From NCBI RefSeq assembly GCF_030929505.1, contig NZ_JAVFVV010000010.1, positions 186,001-250,000 on the forward strand: 64,000 nucleotides of DNA. Direction: 5' to 3'. Below the pieces are notes generated by a model, which was given only the letters and a program-made list of their open reading frames with translations, had not been told where the DNA came from and did no database searches. Position 1 is the stretch's first letter. Every line of letters begins with the position of its first letter. This document shows, in pieces, positions 55,444 to 63,421 of the stretch. Source of the DNA: Mesorhizobium sp. LHD-90 (GTDB lineage Bacteria > Pseudomonadota > Alphaproteobacteria > Rhizobiales > Rhizobiaceae). Both the position numbers and the translations under genes were made by a program.

Positions 55444-56111
55444 CGGCGCGGTCTCCTGACGAAGACGGCCCAATAGACCGCCGAGAAGAAGGCGCGGAAG
55501 CCGAGCGTGAGCACCAGGTAGGAAAGCGTGATCAGCGTGTAGGCCTCGAACGACCGGTAGGTGCGCGAATCGATGAAGGCGGCCTGATGGAACAGCTCGG
55601 TGACGCCGATCGACGAGACCACGCAGGTGGCCAGCATGATCAGCACGAACTGGCTTGCCAGCGCCGGGTATATGGCCTTGATCGCCTGGAACATCACCAC
55701 ATGGCGGAAGGTCTGGCTCGCCGTCAGGCCAAGCGACCGGCCGGCCTCGATCTGGCTGCGGCGCACCGATTCGAAACCGGCCCGCAGGATTTCGGCGCCA
55801 TATGCCCCCATGTTGATGGACAGCGCGATCAACGCCGCGGTGTTGGCATCCAGCCTGATGCCGATCGAGGGAAACCCGAAGAAGACGATGAAAAGCTGCA
55901 CCAGCAGCGGCGTGTTGCGGATAGCCTCGACATAGATGCGCGCCGGCACGCGCAGTGCCTTGAGCGGGCTGCCGGCGGCCATGGCGACCACAAGCCCGAT
56001 GACGAGGCCGCAGATCATGGTAACGATCGACAGTTGCAGCGTCAGCAGGACGCCCTGGACGATCTCGTCCTGATAGCGAAGGAGAGCTCCAAATTTGAAG
56101 TTGTAGCTCAT
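55440..56111 (-). CDS. Polar amino-acid ABC permease 1 (EhuC-like)
   Basis: 223 residues. HisQ/GlnP-type with EILRAGFESVRRSQIEAGRSLGLTASQTF as the EAA element and IRNTPLLVQLFIVFFGFPSIG. First gene of the transport-catabolic operon, divergent from the IclR gene with a 119-base gap containing a TCCA..TGGA palindrome. Confidence 0.87.
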   Translation of the reverse strand: MSYNFKFGALLRYQDEIVQGVLLTLQLSIVTMICGLVIGLVVAMAAGSPLKALRVPARIYVEAIRNTPLLVQLFIVFFGFPSIGIRLDANTAALIALSINMGAYGAEILRAGFESVRRSQIEAGRSLGLTASQTFRHVVMFQAIKAIYPALASQFVLIMLATCVVSSIGVTELFHQAAFIDSRTYRSFEAYTLITLSYLVLTLGFRAFFSAVYWAVFVRRPRR

Positions 56112-56159
56112 GAATGCAGAACCCCCTTCTGCAATCGACCGGAAATCGCTAATTCTGTA

Positions 56160-56173
56160 TCCAGTTTGTTGGA
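56160..56173. promoter_or_regulatory. Palindrome TCCAGTTTGTTGGA, candidate IclR operator
   Basis: TCCA-GTTTGT-TGGA lies in the divergent gap between the EhuC-like and IclR genes, 58 bases before the IclR start. IclR proteins often bind inverted repeats with TGGA/TCCA-like arms. A weak, short match. Confidence 0.3.
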
Positions 56174-56230
56174 CCCTACGCTATCGTCGCTTTATATGTG
56201 GCGTCAAGCGTCATCCATGAAGCGAGCGAA

Positions 56231-56992
56231 ATGAGCGACGACAGACTGAGCTATAGCGCCCCGGCCCTCGAAAAAGGGCTCGACATACTGGAACTGCTGG
56301 CCGGCGCCGGGCATCCGATGGGGACCCGCCAGATCGCCGAGGAACTGGGGCGATCCAAGAACGAAATATTCCGCATGGTGCATGTCCTGCTTGGGCGCGG
56401 CTACATCCAGCGCGACGAGAGCGGCGAGGGGCTGATGCTCTCCAACAAGCTGTTCGGGCTCGGCATGCAGACGGCGCGCGCCCGCGATCTCGTCAGCATA
56501 GCGGCGCCGATCGTCGAGCGCTTCGCCGAGGAAGTGCATCAGGCCGCGCACCTCGTCGTCGCGCATCGCGGCGAGACGGTGATCATCGCAGCCGCCTCGG
56601 GGGGCGCCGACATGAACTTTTCGCTGAAGCTCGGCTACCGCCGGCCTTTGGCGGACGCGCATTCCGGCCTGGTGCTGATGGCGTTCCAGCCGAAGGCGGT
56701 GCGCGAGCGCATGATCACCGAATGCCTGATGCTGATGCGCGAGCCGCCCGACCCGACCGCGCTCGCGGCGGAACTGGAGGAGGTGCGCGGACGAGGTGCC
56801 ATCATCCATGAGAGCCGCGACATCATCGGCGTCACCGACGTCGTCTGCCCCATCCTTGTCGGCGACGGCCGCGCGGTCGCATGCGTCACGGTCGCCGCCG
56901 TCAGCCGGCGCAGTTCCCCGCCCAATTTCGAGGCAATGCTGGCACGGCTCAAACTCGCCTGCACGGAGATCGCCACCGAACTCGGCGGCTGA
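56231..56992 (+). CDS. IclR-family regulator
   Basis: 253 residues from the ATG at 56231; a GTG 33 bases upstream is possible. N-terminal wHTH (MGTRQIAEELGRSKNEIFRMVHVLLGRGY) and the C-terminal IclR ligand domain (RRPLADAHSGLVLMAF, IIHESRDIIGVTDVVCPIL). Divergent from the transport operon and convergent with the M24 gene, so it probably regulates the Ehu-like operon. Rhizobial ectoine genes are normally under GntR/MocR EnuR and an AsnC protein, so this control is different. Confidence 0.85.
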   Translation: MSDDRLSYSAPALEKGLDILELLAGAGHPMGTRQIAEELGRSKNEIFRMVHVLLGRGYIQRDESGEGLMLSNKLFGLGMQTARARDLVSIAAPIVERFAEEVHQAAHLVVAHRGETVIIAAASGGADMNFSLKLGYRRPLADAHSGLVLMAFQPKAVRERMITECLMLMREPPDPTALAAELEEVRGRGAIIHESRDIIGVTDVVCPILVGDGRAVACVTVAAVSRRSSPPNFEAMLARLKLACTEIATELGG

Positions 56993-57019
56993 GCCGCCGC
57001 CGGAGGGCAGCTCGGGCGT

Positions 57020-58177
57020 TCAGCCGACGACGATCAGATCGCGCGGGAAACGGCCGAGACGCTCGGCTCCCGTCGGCGTCACCAGCACGGTGTCGATGAT
57101 GCGCGCGCCCAGCCCTTCCGCGCCGATGAACACCGGCGGCTCTACGGTCACCACCATGCCGGCCTCGAGGACGTACGGACTATCGCCGATCATATGCAGC
57201 GGCTCGGCCCAGCTTGGCGGGAAGCCGGGGGCCAGGCCGTAGCCGGAAAGATGCACGCGGTAGCGTTCGAGACCGGCCTCGCCGATGACGGCGCGTGCCG
57301 CCTCATGCGGCAGTGTCGCCGGCACGCCGTCGCCGATGGCCGCGATCATCGCATCGGAGGCGCGGCGCACCACATCGTAGAGTTCGATCATGCGCGGCGT
57401 CGGTTGCCCCACCGCGAACTGACGGCCGATGGTCGCCGTGTAGCGCCGGTACGTCGCCCCGAATTCGATGCTGCCATAGTCGCCGCGCCGCAGAATCCGC
57501 TCGGTCGGCGCGCCGTGGCTGTAGGCCGAACGCGGCCCCGACACGAGATTGATCGGGCTGGCGGCGATGCCGCTGCCGCTCGAAAGCAGTGTTTCATAGA
57601 CGCCGCCGGCCAGCGCCAGTTCGGTCACACCGGCAGCGAGATCGCGCGTAAAACGTTCCATGCCGAGATCCGCGATCGCGGCGGCGTGGCGGATGCAGTC
57701 AAGTTCGGCCGGTGATTTTACCAGCTTCAGCCTGGGGATGAGGTCGGTGGTTTCCGCGACCAGCGTCTCGCCTAGTACATCGCGGAGCGCGAGATAGTGG
57801 TGCGGGTGCAGATAGAAGGCGGGCACCTCCAGGCCGACTCGTTTGCCCAGCAGGCCGTGGCGTCGCGCCAGTGCGGCAAAAGCCAGGATGGGGTCTTCGT
57901 TTTCGCCGCCGCCGAAACCATGCACTTCGTCGGCCAGCGAGTCGGTTTCGAACTCGTGCTTTTCGCCGTGTCGCGTCAGTACGACCAGAGGCTCGTCTTT
58001 TGCGCCGACCAGCAGGCACTGAAACTCCTGGTAGCTCTTTGCATCGCTGCCGGTGAGCCAATGGATGGAAACCGGATGCACGGCCACCAGCCAATCAAGC
58101 TCCCGCGCGCGCATTTCCGCCCGAACCCGCACCAGTCGTCCGGCGAACTCCTCGGTCGTGAAATCGCTTCTGGACAT
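57020..58177 (-). CDS. M24-fold creatinase/ectoine-hydrolase-like protein (DoeA/EutD-like)
   Basis: 385 residues. An N-terminal creatinase-type domain (about 1-145) is followed by the pita-bread domain. Of the five metal ligands of M24 peptidases, by eye only Glu346 (VTVEPP) is kept; the others read Glu238 (first Asp), Thr249 (second Asp), Tyr313 (GHG His) and Ile361 (final Glu). His221 in SHGAP, the catalytic His of creatinase-like enzymes, is kept. This points to a metal-free C-N hydrolase such as creatinase or DoeA, which opens the ectoine ring. ATG overlaps the stop of the RidA-like gene by 1 base. Confidence 0.8.
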   Translation of the reverse strand: MSRSDFTTEEFAGRLVRVRAEMRARELDWLVAVHPVSIHWLTGSDAKSYQEFQCLLVGAKDEPLVVLTRHGEKHEFETDSLADEVHGFGGGENEDPILAFAALARRHGLLGKRVGLEVPAFYLHPHHYLALRDVLGETLVAETTDLIPRLKLVKSPAELDCIRHAAAIADLGMERFTRDLAAGVTELALAGGVYETLLSSGSGIAASPINLVSGPRSAYSHGAPTERILRRGDYGSIEFGATYRRYTATIGRQFAVGQPTPRMIELYDVVRRASDAMIAAIGDGVPATLPHEAARAVIGEAGLERYRVHLSGYGLAPGFPPSWAEPLHMIGDSPYVLEAGMVVTVEPPVFIGAEGLGARIIDTVLVTPTGAERLGRFPRDLIVVG

Positions 58178-59388
58178 CAGTCAGGCGACACGGCCAGGGC
58201 TTCGATCTCGATCAGCAGACCCTCGAAGGCGAAGCCGGCGACGCGTATCGCGGTTACCGCTGGCCCCGGTTCCGGATAGAACTCGCGCTGCACCCTCGCG
58301 ATCACCGCGCGCGTCGCCTCGATCTCGGCCCAGTCGCCTTCGGCGTGATAATAGATGTAGAGCTTCGCCACATGGCTTTCGTCGAGGCCGCCCTCAGCAA
58401 GCGTGCTGCGGATGAAGTTGAAAACGTTGCGGGTCTGCGTCTCCATGTCGTCACCGACGGCGCGCGCCTTGTCGTCGGCCGAGATCTGGCCGCCGATGAA
58501 GCCGAGCCTGCCGATCTTCCAGCCTTGCGTGAACTGGGTGTTCGGAATGCTCCAATCCCAGTGGTTTTCCGGTTGCAGGCGCTGCTTGTCGTCACCCAGC
58601 ACGCCGATGCCCTCGACCTGGATGAGTTCGTCGGTATCGCCCATGCCCTGGATGCGCAGTCCGGCGCCGGCGGCAGACGGCACCGACATATAGCGCCGCC
58701 GGACATTGGTCATCTTCTCCCAATAGTTTGTGACTTCGCGGCCTTCGCCGAAGAAGCGGAAATAGGTGTTCTGGCGCATCAGGCTGTTGCGGTCGCCGCC
58801 GCCGGCCCTGAGCATGGTGTCGAGGTTGCGGAACGCCTCGTCGGTCTGGATCTCGATGTCGTCGAGGCCCAGGATCTTGCCGTCCCGGTCGAGCGAACGC
58901 TGGCCGCCGATGAACAGCATGTCGCCGACCTTCCAGCCCTGGACGAAGGGGAGTTCCTTTCTCCAGCGCCAGTGGCCCGGTGGATCGAGGCGTTCGCGCT
59001 TGCCGCCGACCACGGCCCAGGCGTCGACCATCAGCAGGGCGCCCTGCCTGTCGAGACCGCAGCGGATTTCCGTCGTCGTCGGGCCGGGCGCCGTGAAATA
59101 CCGGGTGCGCACGGCATCGAGATCGTCGAGAAAATGCGACACCGCGGCCTGGCCGTCACCGCAGGTGAAGTAGATGTTGTGCTTCACCACGTCGGCGAGG
59201 CCTGCGCCCGCCTGTCGCAACACGGCCTCCAGCCGCTGGAAAATCAGGCGGGCCTGCGTGGCGACGTCTTCTCCGGCGATGTTTCCACTTTGGTCTATCG
59301 CCATCAGGCCGCCGACGAAGATCAGGTCCCCCGCCCGGACGGCTTGCGGGGCTCCACCATGAGCGCCGCCGGTCACTCGCTTTTCCAT
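58177..59388 (-). CDS. Triple-domain RidA/YjgF-family protein
   Basis: 403 residues, three RidA-like units at about 14-130, 147-268 and 286-403. Each starts with a ..F.GG. strand (LIFVGGLMAID, LFIGGQRSLD, GFIGGQISAD) followed by the T/Q-helix, and the linkers repeat RL.P..HW.W (RLDPPGHWRW, RLQPENHWDW), so it arose by tandem duplication. RidA proteins are trimers that hydrolyse reactive enamines/imines; one chain could form the whole trimer. The substrate-binding Arg of RidA is not at its usual place in any unit. Start at 59388 was chosen over 59400 because GGGAGG lies 5 bases before it. Confidence 0.85.
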   Translation of the reverse strand: MEKRVTGGAHGGAPQAVRAGDLIFVGGLMAIDQSGNIAGEDVATQARLIFQRLEAVLRQAGAGLADVVKHNIYFTCGDGQAAVSHFLDDLDAVRTRYFTAPGPTTTEIRCGLDRQGALLMVDAWAVVGGKRERLDPPGHWRWRKELPFVQGWKVGDMLFIGGQRSLDRDGKILGLDDIEIQTDEAFRNLDTMLRAGGGDRNSLMRQNTYFRFFGEGREVTNYWEKMTNVRRRYMSVPSAAGAGLRIQGMGDTDELIQVEGIGVLGDDKQRLQPENHWDWSIPNTQFTQGWKIGRLGFIGGQISADDKARAVGDDMETQTRNVFNFIRSTLAEGGLDESHVAKLYIYYHAEGDWAEIEATRAVIARVQREFYPEPGPAVTAIRVAGFAFEGLLIEIEALAVSPD

Positions 59389-59416
59389 AAGCCCTCCCAT
59401 TGCATTTTTATGGCTT

Positions 59417-59430
59417 ACTTACCTGTAAGT
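59417..59430. promoter_or_regulatory. Palindrome ACTTACCTGTAAGT, candidate TetR operator
   Basis: ACTTAC-CT-GTAAGT is a perfect 14-base inverted repeat 29-42 bases before the RidA-like start and 76 bases before the TetR start, in the divergent gap. TetR proteins typically bind 14-20-base palindromes near their own promoters, so it probably controls both directions. Confidence 0.55.
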
Positions 59431-59505
59431 CAGGAACTCGTCAAATTCTGGGGATGCGTGGGTTCGCCGGCCGGATGCCGGCGAGAAATGATTATACTGG
59501 CCGTC

Positions 59506-60108
59506 ATGGGCGAGACGCATACACGGCAGGCGATCAAGGATACCGCGCTGGAATTGCTGGTGCGCCATGGCTATCGCGGCGTCAGTTTCGGCGACATCGC
59601 GGCGACGCTCGGCACAACGCGCGCCAACATCCACTATCATTTCGGCAACAAGCAGACACTGGTGGAAGAGGTGCTGCGGAACTACGTCGACATCACGCTC
59701 GCGGCCCTGCGTCAAATCTGGTCCGCGCAAGACACCCCTCTTGGCGCCAAGGTGGAGGCGATGGTCGACTATAGCCGGGCACGCTATCTGCATTTCAATC
59801 CGGACGGGCAGGGCGGCTCGTGGAGCCTGATCTCCCGCCTGCGGCAGGATGCCGATCTGCTCAGCCCGCAAGGCCGTCGAACCGTGGATCATTTCGGCAG
59901 CGAACTGTCGGCGATCTTCGCCGGCGCACTGTCGGCCGCCAGCCAGCGCGGCGAACTCGGCGCGAACGTCGATGCCAACGACGCCGCCTTGCTTCTCGCT
60001 GCGATTGCCGACAATGCCGCGCCGATCACACTTGCGGAAGGCGGCTTCGAACGCCTGGAGGCGATCTACAGGAGCATCCAGGGCCTGATCGAGCGGCGAA
60101 CCACTTGA
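59506..60108 (+). CDS. TetR-family regulator
   Basis: 200 residues. N-terminal HTH (GYRGVSFGDIAATLGTTRANIHYHFGNKQTLVEEVL) and a mixed-helix C-terminal ligand domain. ATG at 59506 taken; an ATG six codons upstream (59488) is in frame and has a weak GCGAG site. Divergent from the RidA-M24 operon with the perfect palindrome between them, so it probably represses that operon and itself. The effector is unknown. Confidence 0.85.
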   Translation: MGETHTRQAIKDTALELLVRHGYRGVSFGDIAATLGTTRANIHYHFGNKQTLVEEVLRNYVDITLAALRQIWSAQDTPLGAKVEAMVDYSRARYLHFNPDGQGGSWSLISRLRQDADLLSPQGRRTVDHFGSELSAIFAGALSAASQRGELGANVDANDAALLLAAIADNAAPITLAEGGFERLEAIYRSIQGLIERRTT

Positions 60109-60313
60109 GCTTGCCACCGATCGCCGATACCGCTCGAAAATCGTTCACCCGGAACGCGGCGGCGCTGCCGCTGTCGAGCCTGACAGCAAATTTCAATTTT
60201 TGCGCCCTGCACGGCAGCAGAATTCTCCGGCCAAGCGGCCAGGATGGAACGGATTGCCTTGGATATCGATGATGATCGATCCATATATCGGGAACGTCCG
60301 ATATGAGGATTGA

Positions 60314-60604
60314 ATGGATCGCGATGTCATCCTGAAAGCACTGGCGCACCCGGTCCGGCGCGACGTGCTGGCCTGGCTGAAGGAGCCGGAAAAGCATTTC
60401 GCCGCCCAGGAGCACCCGCTCGAGATGGGCGTCTGCGCCAGCCAGTTCGAGCGCTGCGGCCTGGCGCAATCCAGCGTTTCGGCGCATCTCGCCACATTGG
60501 CTTCTGCCGGCCTCGTCACCACGCGGCGGGTTGGCCAATGGGTGTTCTACAAACGCAACGAAGAAACCATCGCCGCTTTCCGCGCCGCCCTGTCCGATCT
60601 CTGA
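60314..60604 (+). CDS. ArsR-family regulator
   Basis: 96 residues: VILKALAHPVRRDVLAWLKEPEKHF, SSVSAHLATLASAGLVTTRRVGQWVFYKRNE, the ArsR/SmtB winged HTH. It has two cysteines (CASQFERC, residues 41 and 48) in the part before the recognition helix, a possible redox or metal sensor. The old-yellow-enzyme gene follows after 39 bases on the same strand, so it probably controls it, as such pairs are common. Confidence 0.87.
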   Translation: MDRDVILKALAHPVRRDVLAWLKEPEKHFAAQEHPLEMGVCASQFERCGLAQSSVSAHLATLASAGLVTTRRVGQWVFYKRNEETIAAFRAALSDL

Positions 60605-60643
60605 CCATCCTCCCCCGCTCCCAACGCTTGAAAGGTATTTTTC

Positions 60644-61759
60644 GTGGCCACGCTTTTCGATCCCATTAAAGTCGGCGACCTCACGCTGTCGAACCGCATC
60701 GTCATGGCGCCGCTGACGCGCAACCGCTCGCCCGATGCGGTGCCTGGCGATCTTGCCGTCACCTATTACGGGCAGCGTGCCAGTGCCGGCCTCATCGTGA
60801 CGGAGGCCACCGCCATCAGCCATCAGGGCCAGGGTTATGCCGACGTGCCAGGCCTCTATGGAGCCGACCAGCTCGCCGGCTGGAAGCGCGTGACCGACGC
60901 GGTCCATGCGGCCGGCGGCAAGATCGTGGTGCAACTCTGGCATGTCGGGCGCATCTCGCACGACACGCTGCAGCCCGGCGGCGGCAGGCCCGTGGCGCCT
61001 TCCGCAATAAGGGCGAAATCCAAGACGTTTCTGGTCAAGCCGGACGGCAGCGGTGAGTTCGCCGACACGTCCGAGCCGCGCGCGCTCGATGCGGGCGAAA
61101 TCCCCGGCATCGTCGATGATTTCCGCCGCGCCGCGAAAGCGGCGATCGAGGTAGCCGGCTTCGACGGCGTCGAGATCCACGGCGCCAACGGTTATCTGGT
61201 CGACCAGTTCCTGCGCTCGGGCACCAACCGTCGCACGGACGACTATGGCGGCTCGATCGAGAACCGGTCGCGCTTCCTGTTCGAGGTGGTCGACGCGGTA
61301 ACGGCAGCCGTCGGCGCCGGCCGCACCGGCATCAGGCTGTCGCCGGTCACCCCCGCCAACGACGCATCGGATGCCGATCCGCAGCCGCTTTTCAACCATG
61401 TGGCGGCGGGCCTCGGCAGTCGCGGCCTGGCTTACGTCCATATCGTCGAAGGGGCGACGGGCGGCGCGCGGGACTTCCTGCAGGGGGACAAGCCCTTCGA
61501 CTATGCGGAACTCAAGGCAGCTTATCGTGACGCCGGCGGTCGTGGCGCCTGGCTGGTCAACAACGGCTACGACAAGGAAATGACGGAAAAGGCCGTGGCG
61601 GATGGCTATGCGGACCTGGTGGCGTTCGGCAAGCTGTTCATCGCCAATCCCGACCTGGTCAGCCGGCTGAAGCGCAATTCCGAGCTGAACACGCCGGACA
61701 AGGCGACCTTCTATGGCGGCGGCGCGAAGGGTTATACCGACTATCCGACAGCGGCATAG
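60644..61759 (+). CDS. Old yellow enzyme / NemA-type ene-reductase
   Basis: 371 residues from a GTG with AAAGGT upstream. FMN-binding and OYE marks: RIVMAPLTRNRS, LWHVGRISH, FDGVEIHGANGYLVDQFLRSGTNRRTDDYGGSIENR (catalytic Tyr-containing), GKLFIANPDLV. Members reduce activated C=C bonds and nitro compounds using NAD(P)H. Under ArsR-type control, it probably responds to electrophiles. Convergent with spoVR. Confidence 0.88.
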   Translation: MATLFDPIKVGDLTLSNRIVMAPLTRNRSPDAVPGDLAVTYYGQRASAGLIVTEATAISHQGQGYADVPGLYGADQLAGWKRVTDAVHAAGGKIVVQLWHVGRISHDTLQPGGGRPVAPSAIRAKSKTFLVKPDGSGEFADTSEPRALDAGEIPGIVDDFRRAAKAAIEVAGFDGVEIHGANGYLVDQFLRSGTNRRTDDYGGSIENRSRFLFEVVDAVTAAVGAGRTGIRLSPVTPANDASDADPQPLFNHVAAGLGSRGLAYVHIVEGATGGARDFLQGDKPFDYAELKAAYRDAGGRGAWLVNNGYDKEMTEKAVADGYADLVAFGKLFIANPDLVSRLKRNSELNTPDKATFYGGGAKGYTDYPTAA

Positions 61760-61772
61760 TCGGCATTTTCCG

Positions 61773-61809
61773 GCGGATGGCGCGGCAGCCGGCGAGGCGT
61801 GCCATCCGC
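61773..61809. terminator. Hairpin between convergent ene-reductase and spoVR genes
   Basis: GCGGATGGC and GCCATCCGC form a perfect 9-bp stem with a 19-base loop in the 96-base gap. No T tract. It may serve as bidirectional 3' end. Confidence 0.45.
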
Positions 61810-61855
61810 GCCGTCGTGCCCGACACATCGCCGGCATCAAGCCGCGGTCAGGCCG

Positions 61856-63421
61856 CTATTCCGTCGCGGAGGTTTCGTAGGCCATCACGCCAGCCTGATC
61901 TACGCCGACAAGGCTGACGTCGTAACCCCACAGACGCCGAATGTGGCGCAGGGTGGCATCACGGCTGCTTTCCACCAGCACCACACCATCCTGCAGCGTA
62001 TGCTGCAGGCGCAATTGCCGATCGCCGAGAAGATCGACATCGATCACCTGGATGTCGGGCCGGTTGGCGCCGACGTCCAGGCTGCGGGCGAGTGCGGCCC
62101 GTATCTTGTTGTAGCCGCGCTCGTCGTGAATCGAGGCTACGCGGTAATGGCTCTCCTTCGCATCGTCGGCCAGGACGAACAGCCGAAATTTCCGCATCAG
62201 CGCCGGACTGAGATATTGCAGCACGAACGACTCGTCGCGATGGTTGGCCCAGGCGTCGAGCAGCGTCGCCCGCCAGTCGCCGTTGCCGGCGATATCGGGG
62301 AACCAGTCGCGATCTTCCGAGGTGGGGTCGGTACAGATGCGCTGGATGTCCTGCATCATCGCGAAGCCCAGGGCATAGGGGTTGAGGGACGAGAAGCGAG
62401 GGTCGTCGAAGGAGGGCTGGAACACGACGTTGGAGTGGCTCTGCAGGATTTCCAGCATCGCGCCTTCGTTTATCCTGCCCCGGTCAAACAGCGTGTTCAT
62501 GATCGTGTAGTGCACGAAGGTGGCGCAGCCCTCGTTCATCACCTTGGTCTGGCGCTGCGGATAGAAGTATTGCGCTATGACGCGCACGATGCGCAGGATT
62601 TCGCGCTGCCACGCCTCAAGCACGAGGCTGTTCTTCTCCAGGAAATAAAGCAGGTTCTCTTCGGGGAGGTTGAGCTTCTTCTTGCGCTCCTGCGCGTCGC
62701 GTTCGTCGTCGCCGGCATCCCGACCGTCCTTGGACGGCGGCAGGGTGCGCCACAGATCGCTGAAGACGCGCTCCTCATAGTCCAGCCGGTCGCGGATCCG
62801 TTCGCGCTCCTTCAGGGAAGACAGTCGGGGCGGGCGGCGGTAGCGGAACACCGCCTGTTCCATCAGCGCGTGGGCGGCGTCGAGGATCTCCTCGACGGCT
62901 GCGAGGCCGTGCTTTTCCTCACAGCGGGCGATGTAGGCCTTGGCGAACTCCATGTAGTCGAGGATGGCGGCCGCGTCCGTCCACTGCCGGAACAGGTAGT
63001 TGTTCTTGAAGAAATGGTTGTGGCCGAAGGCGGCGTGTGCGGTGACCAGGGCCTGCATGGCCATGGTGTTCTCTTCCATCAGATAGCTGATGCAAGGGTC
63101 AGAATTGATCACCAGCTCATAGGCCAGGCCCATGCGGCCCTTGCGGTAAAGCTGCTGCTCCTGGACGAAATGCTTGCCGAACGACCAATGGCGATACATC
63201 AGCGGCATGCCGATCGACGAATAGGCGTCGAGCATCTGCTCCGACGAGATGATCTCCATCTGATTGGGGTACACATCGAGATGGAGGTCTTCGAGCGCCA
63301 CAGCCTCGATGGCGTCATAGGTTCGCGACAGCGTCTTGAAATTCCAGTCCGAGCCTTCGAACAGCAAGCCTGGCCTCGTGGCGCCCTCGCTTGTGGTCCG
63401 CTGCCATCCGGTTGCTTTCAT
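61856..63421 (-). CDS. spoVR: SpoVR-family protein
   Basis: 521 residues, near the usual 500-520 for SpoVR/YcgB. Markers: MPLMYRHWSFGKHF, YELVINSDPCISYLMEENT, NEGCATFVHY, GFAMMQDIQRI. In non-spore formers it works with YeaH (DUF444) and the kinase PrkA/YeaG in stress and stationary phase; the molecular role is not known. Start ATG overlaps the yeaH stop by 4 bases (ATGA). Confidence 0.9.
   Translation of the reverse strand: MKATGWQRTTSEGATRPGLLFEGSDWNFKTLSRTYDAIEAVALEDLHLDVYPNQMEIISSEQMLDAYSSIGMPLMYRHWSFGKHFVQEQQLYRKGRMGLAYELVINSDPCISYLMEENTMAMQALVTAHAAFGHNHFFKNNYLFRQWTDAAAILDYMEFAKAYIARCEEKHGLAAVEEILDAAHALMEQAVFRYRRPPRLSSLKERERIRDRLDYEERVFSDLWRTLPPSKDGRDAGDDERDAQERKKKLNLPEENLLYFLEKNSLVLEAWQREILRIVRVIAQYFYPQRQTKVMNEGCATFVHYTIMNTLFDRGRINEGAMLEILQSHSNVVFQPSFDDPRFSSLNPYALGFAMMQDIQRICTDPTSEDRDWFPDIAGNGDWRATLLDAWANHRDESFVLQYLSPALMRKFRLFVLADDAKESHYRVASIHDERGYNKIRAALARSLDVGANRPDIQVIDVDLLGDRQLRLQHTLQDGVVLVESSRDATLRHIRRLWGYDVSLVGVDQAGVMAYETSATE

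Noticed and set aside
51230-59400. Naming the cluster as the ectoine eut/doe genes outright
   Set aside because: Core members eutA and eutC and the usual regulators are missing, so homology is reported but the substrate is left open.
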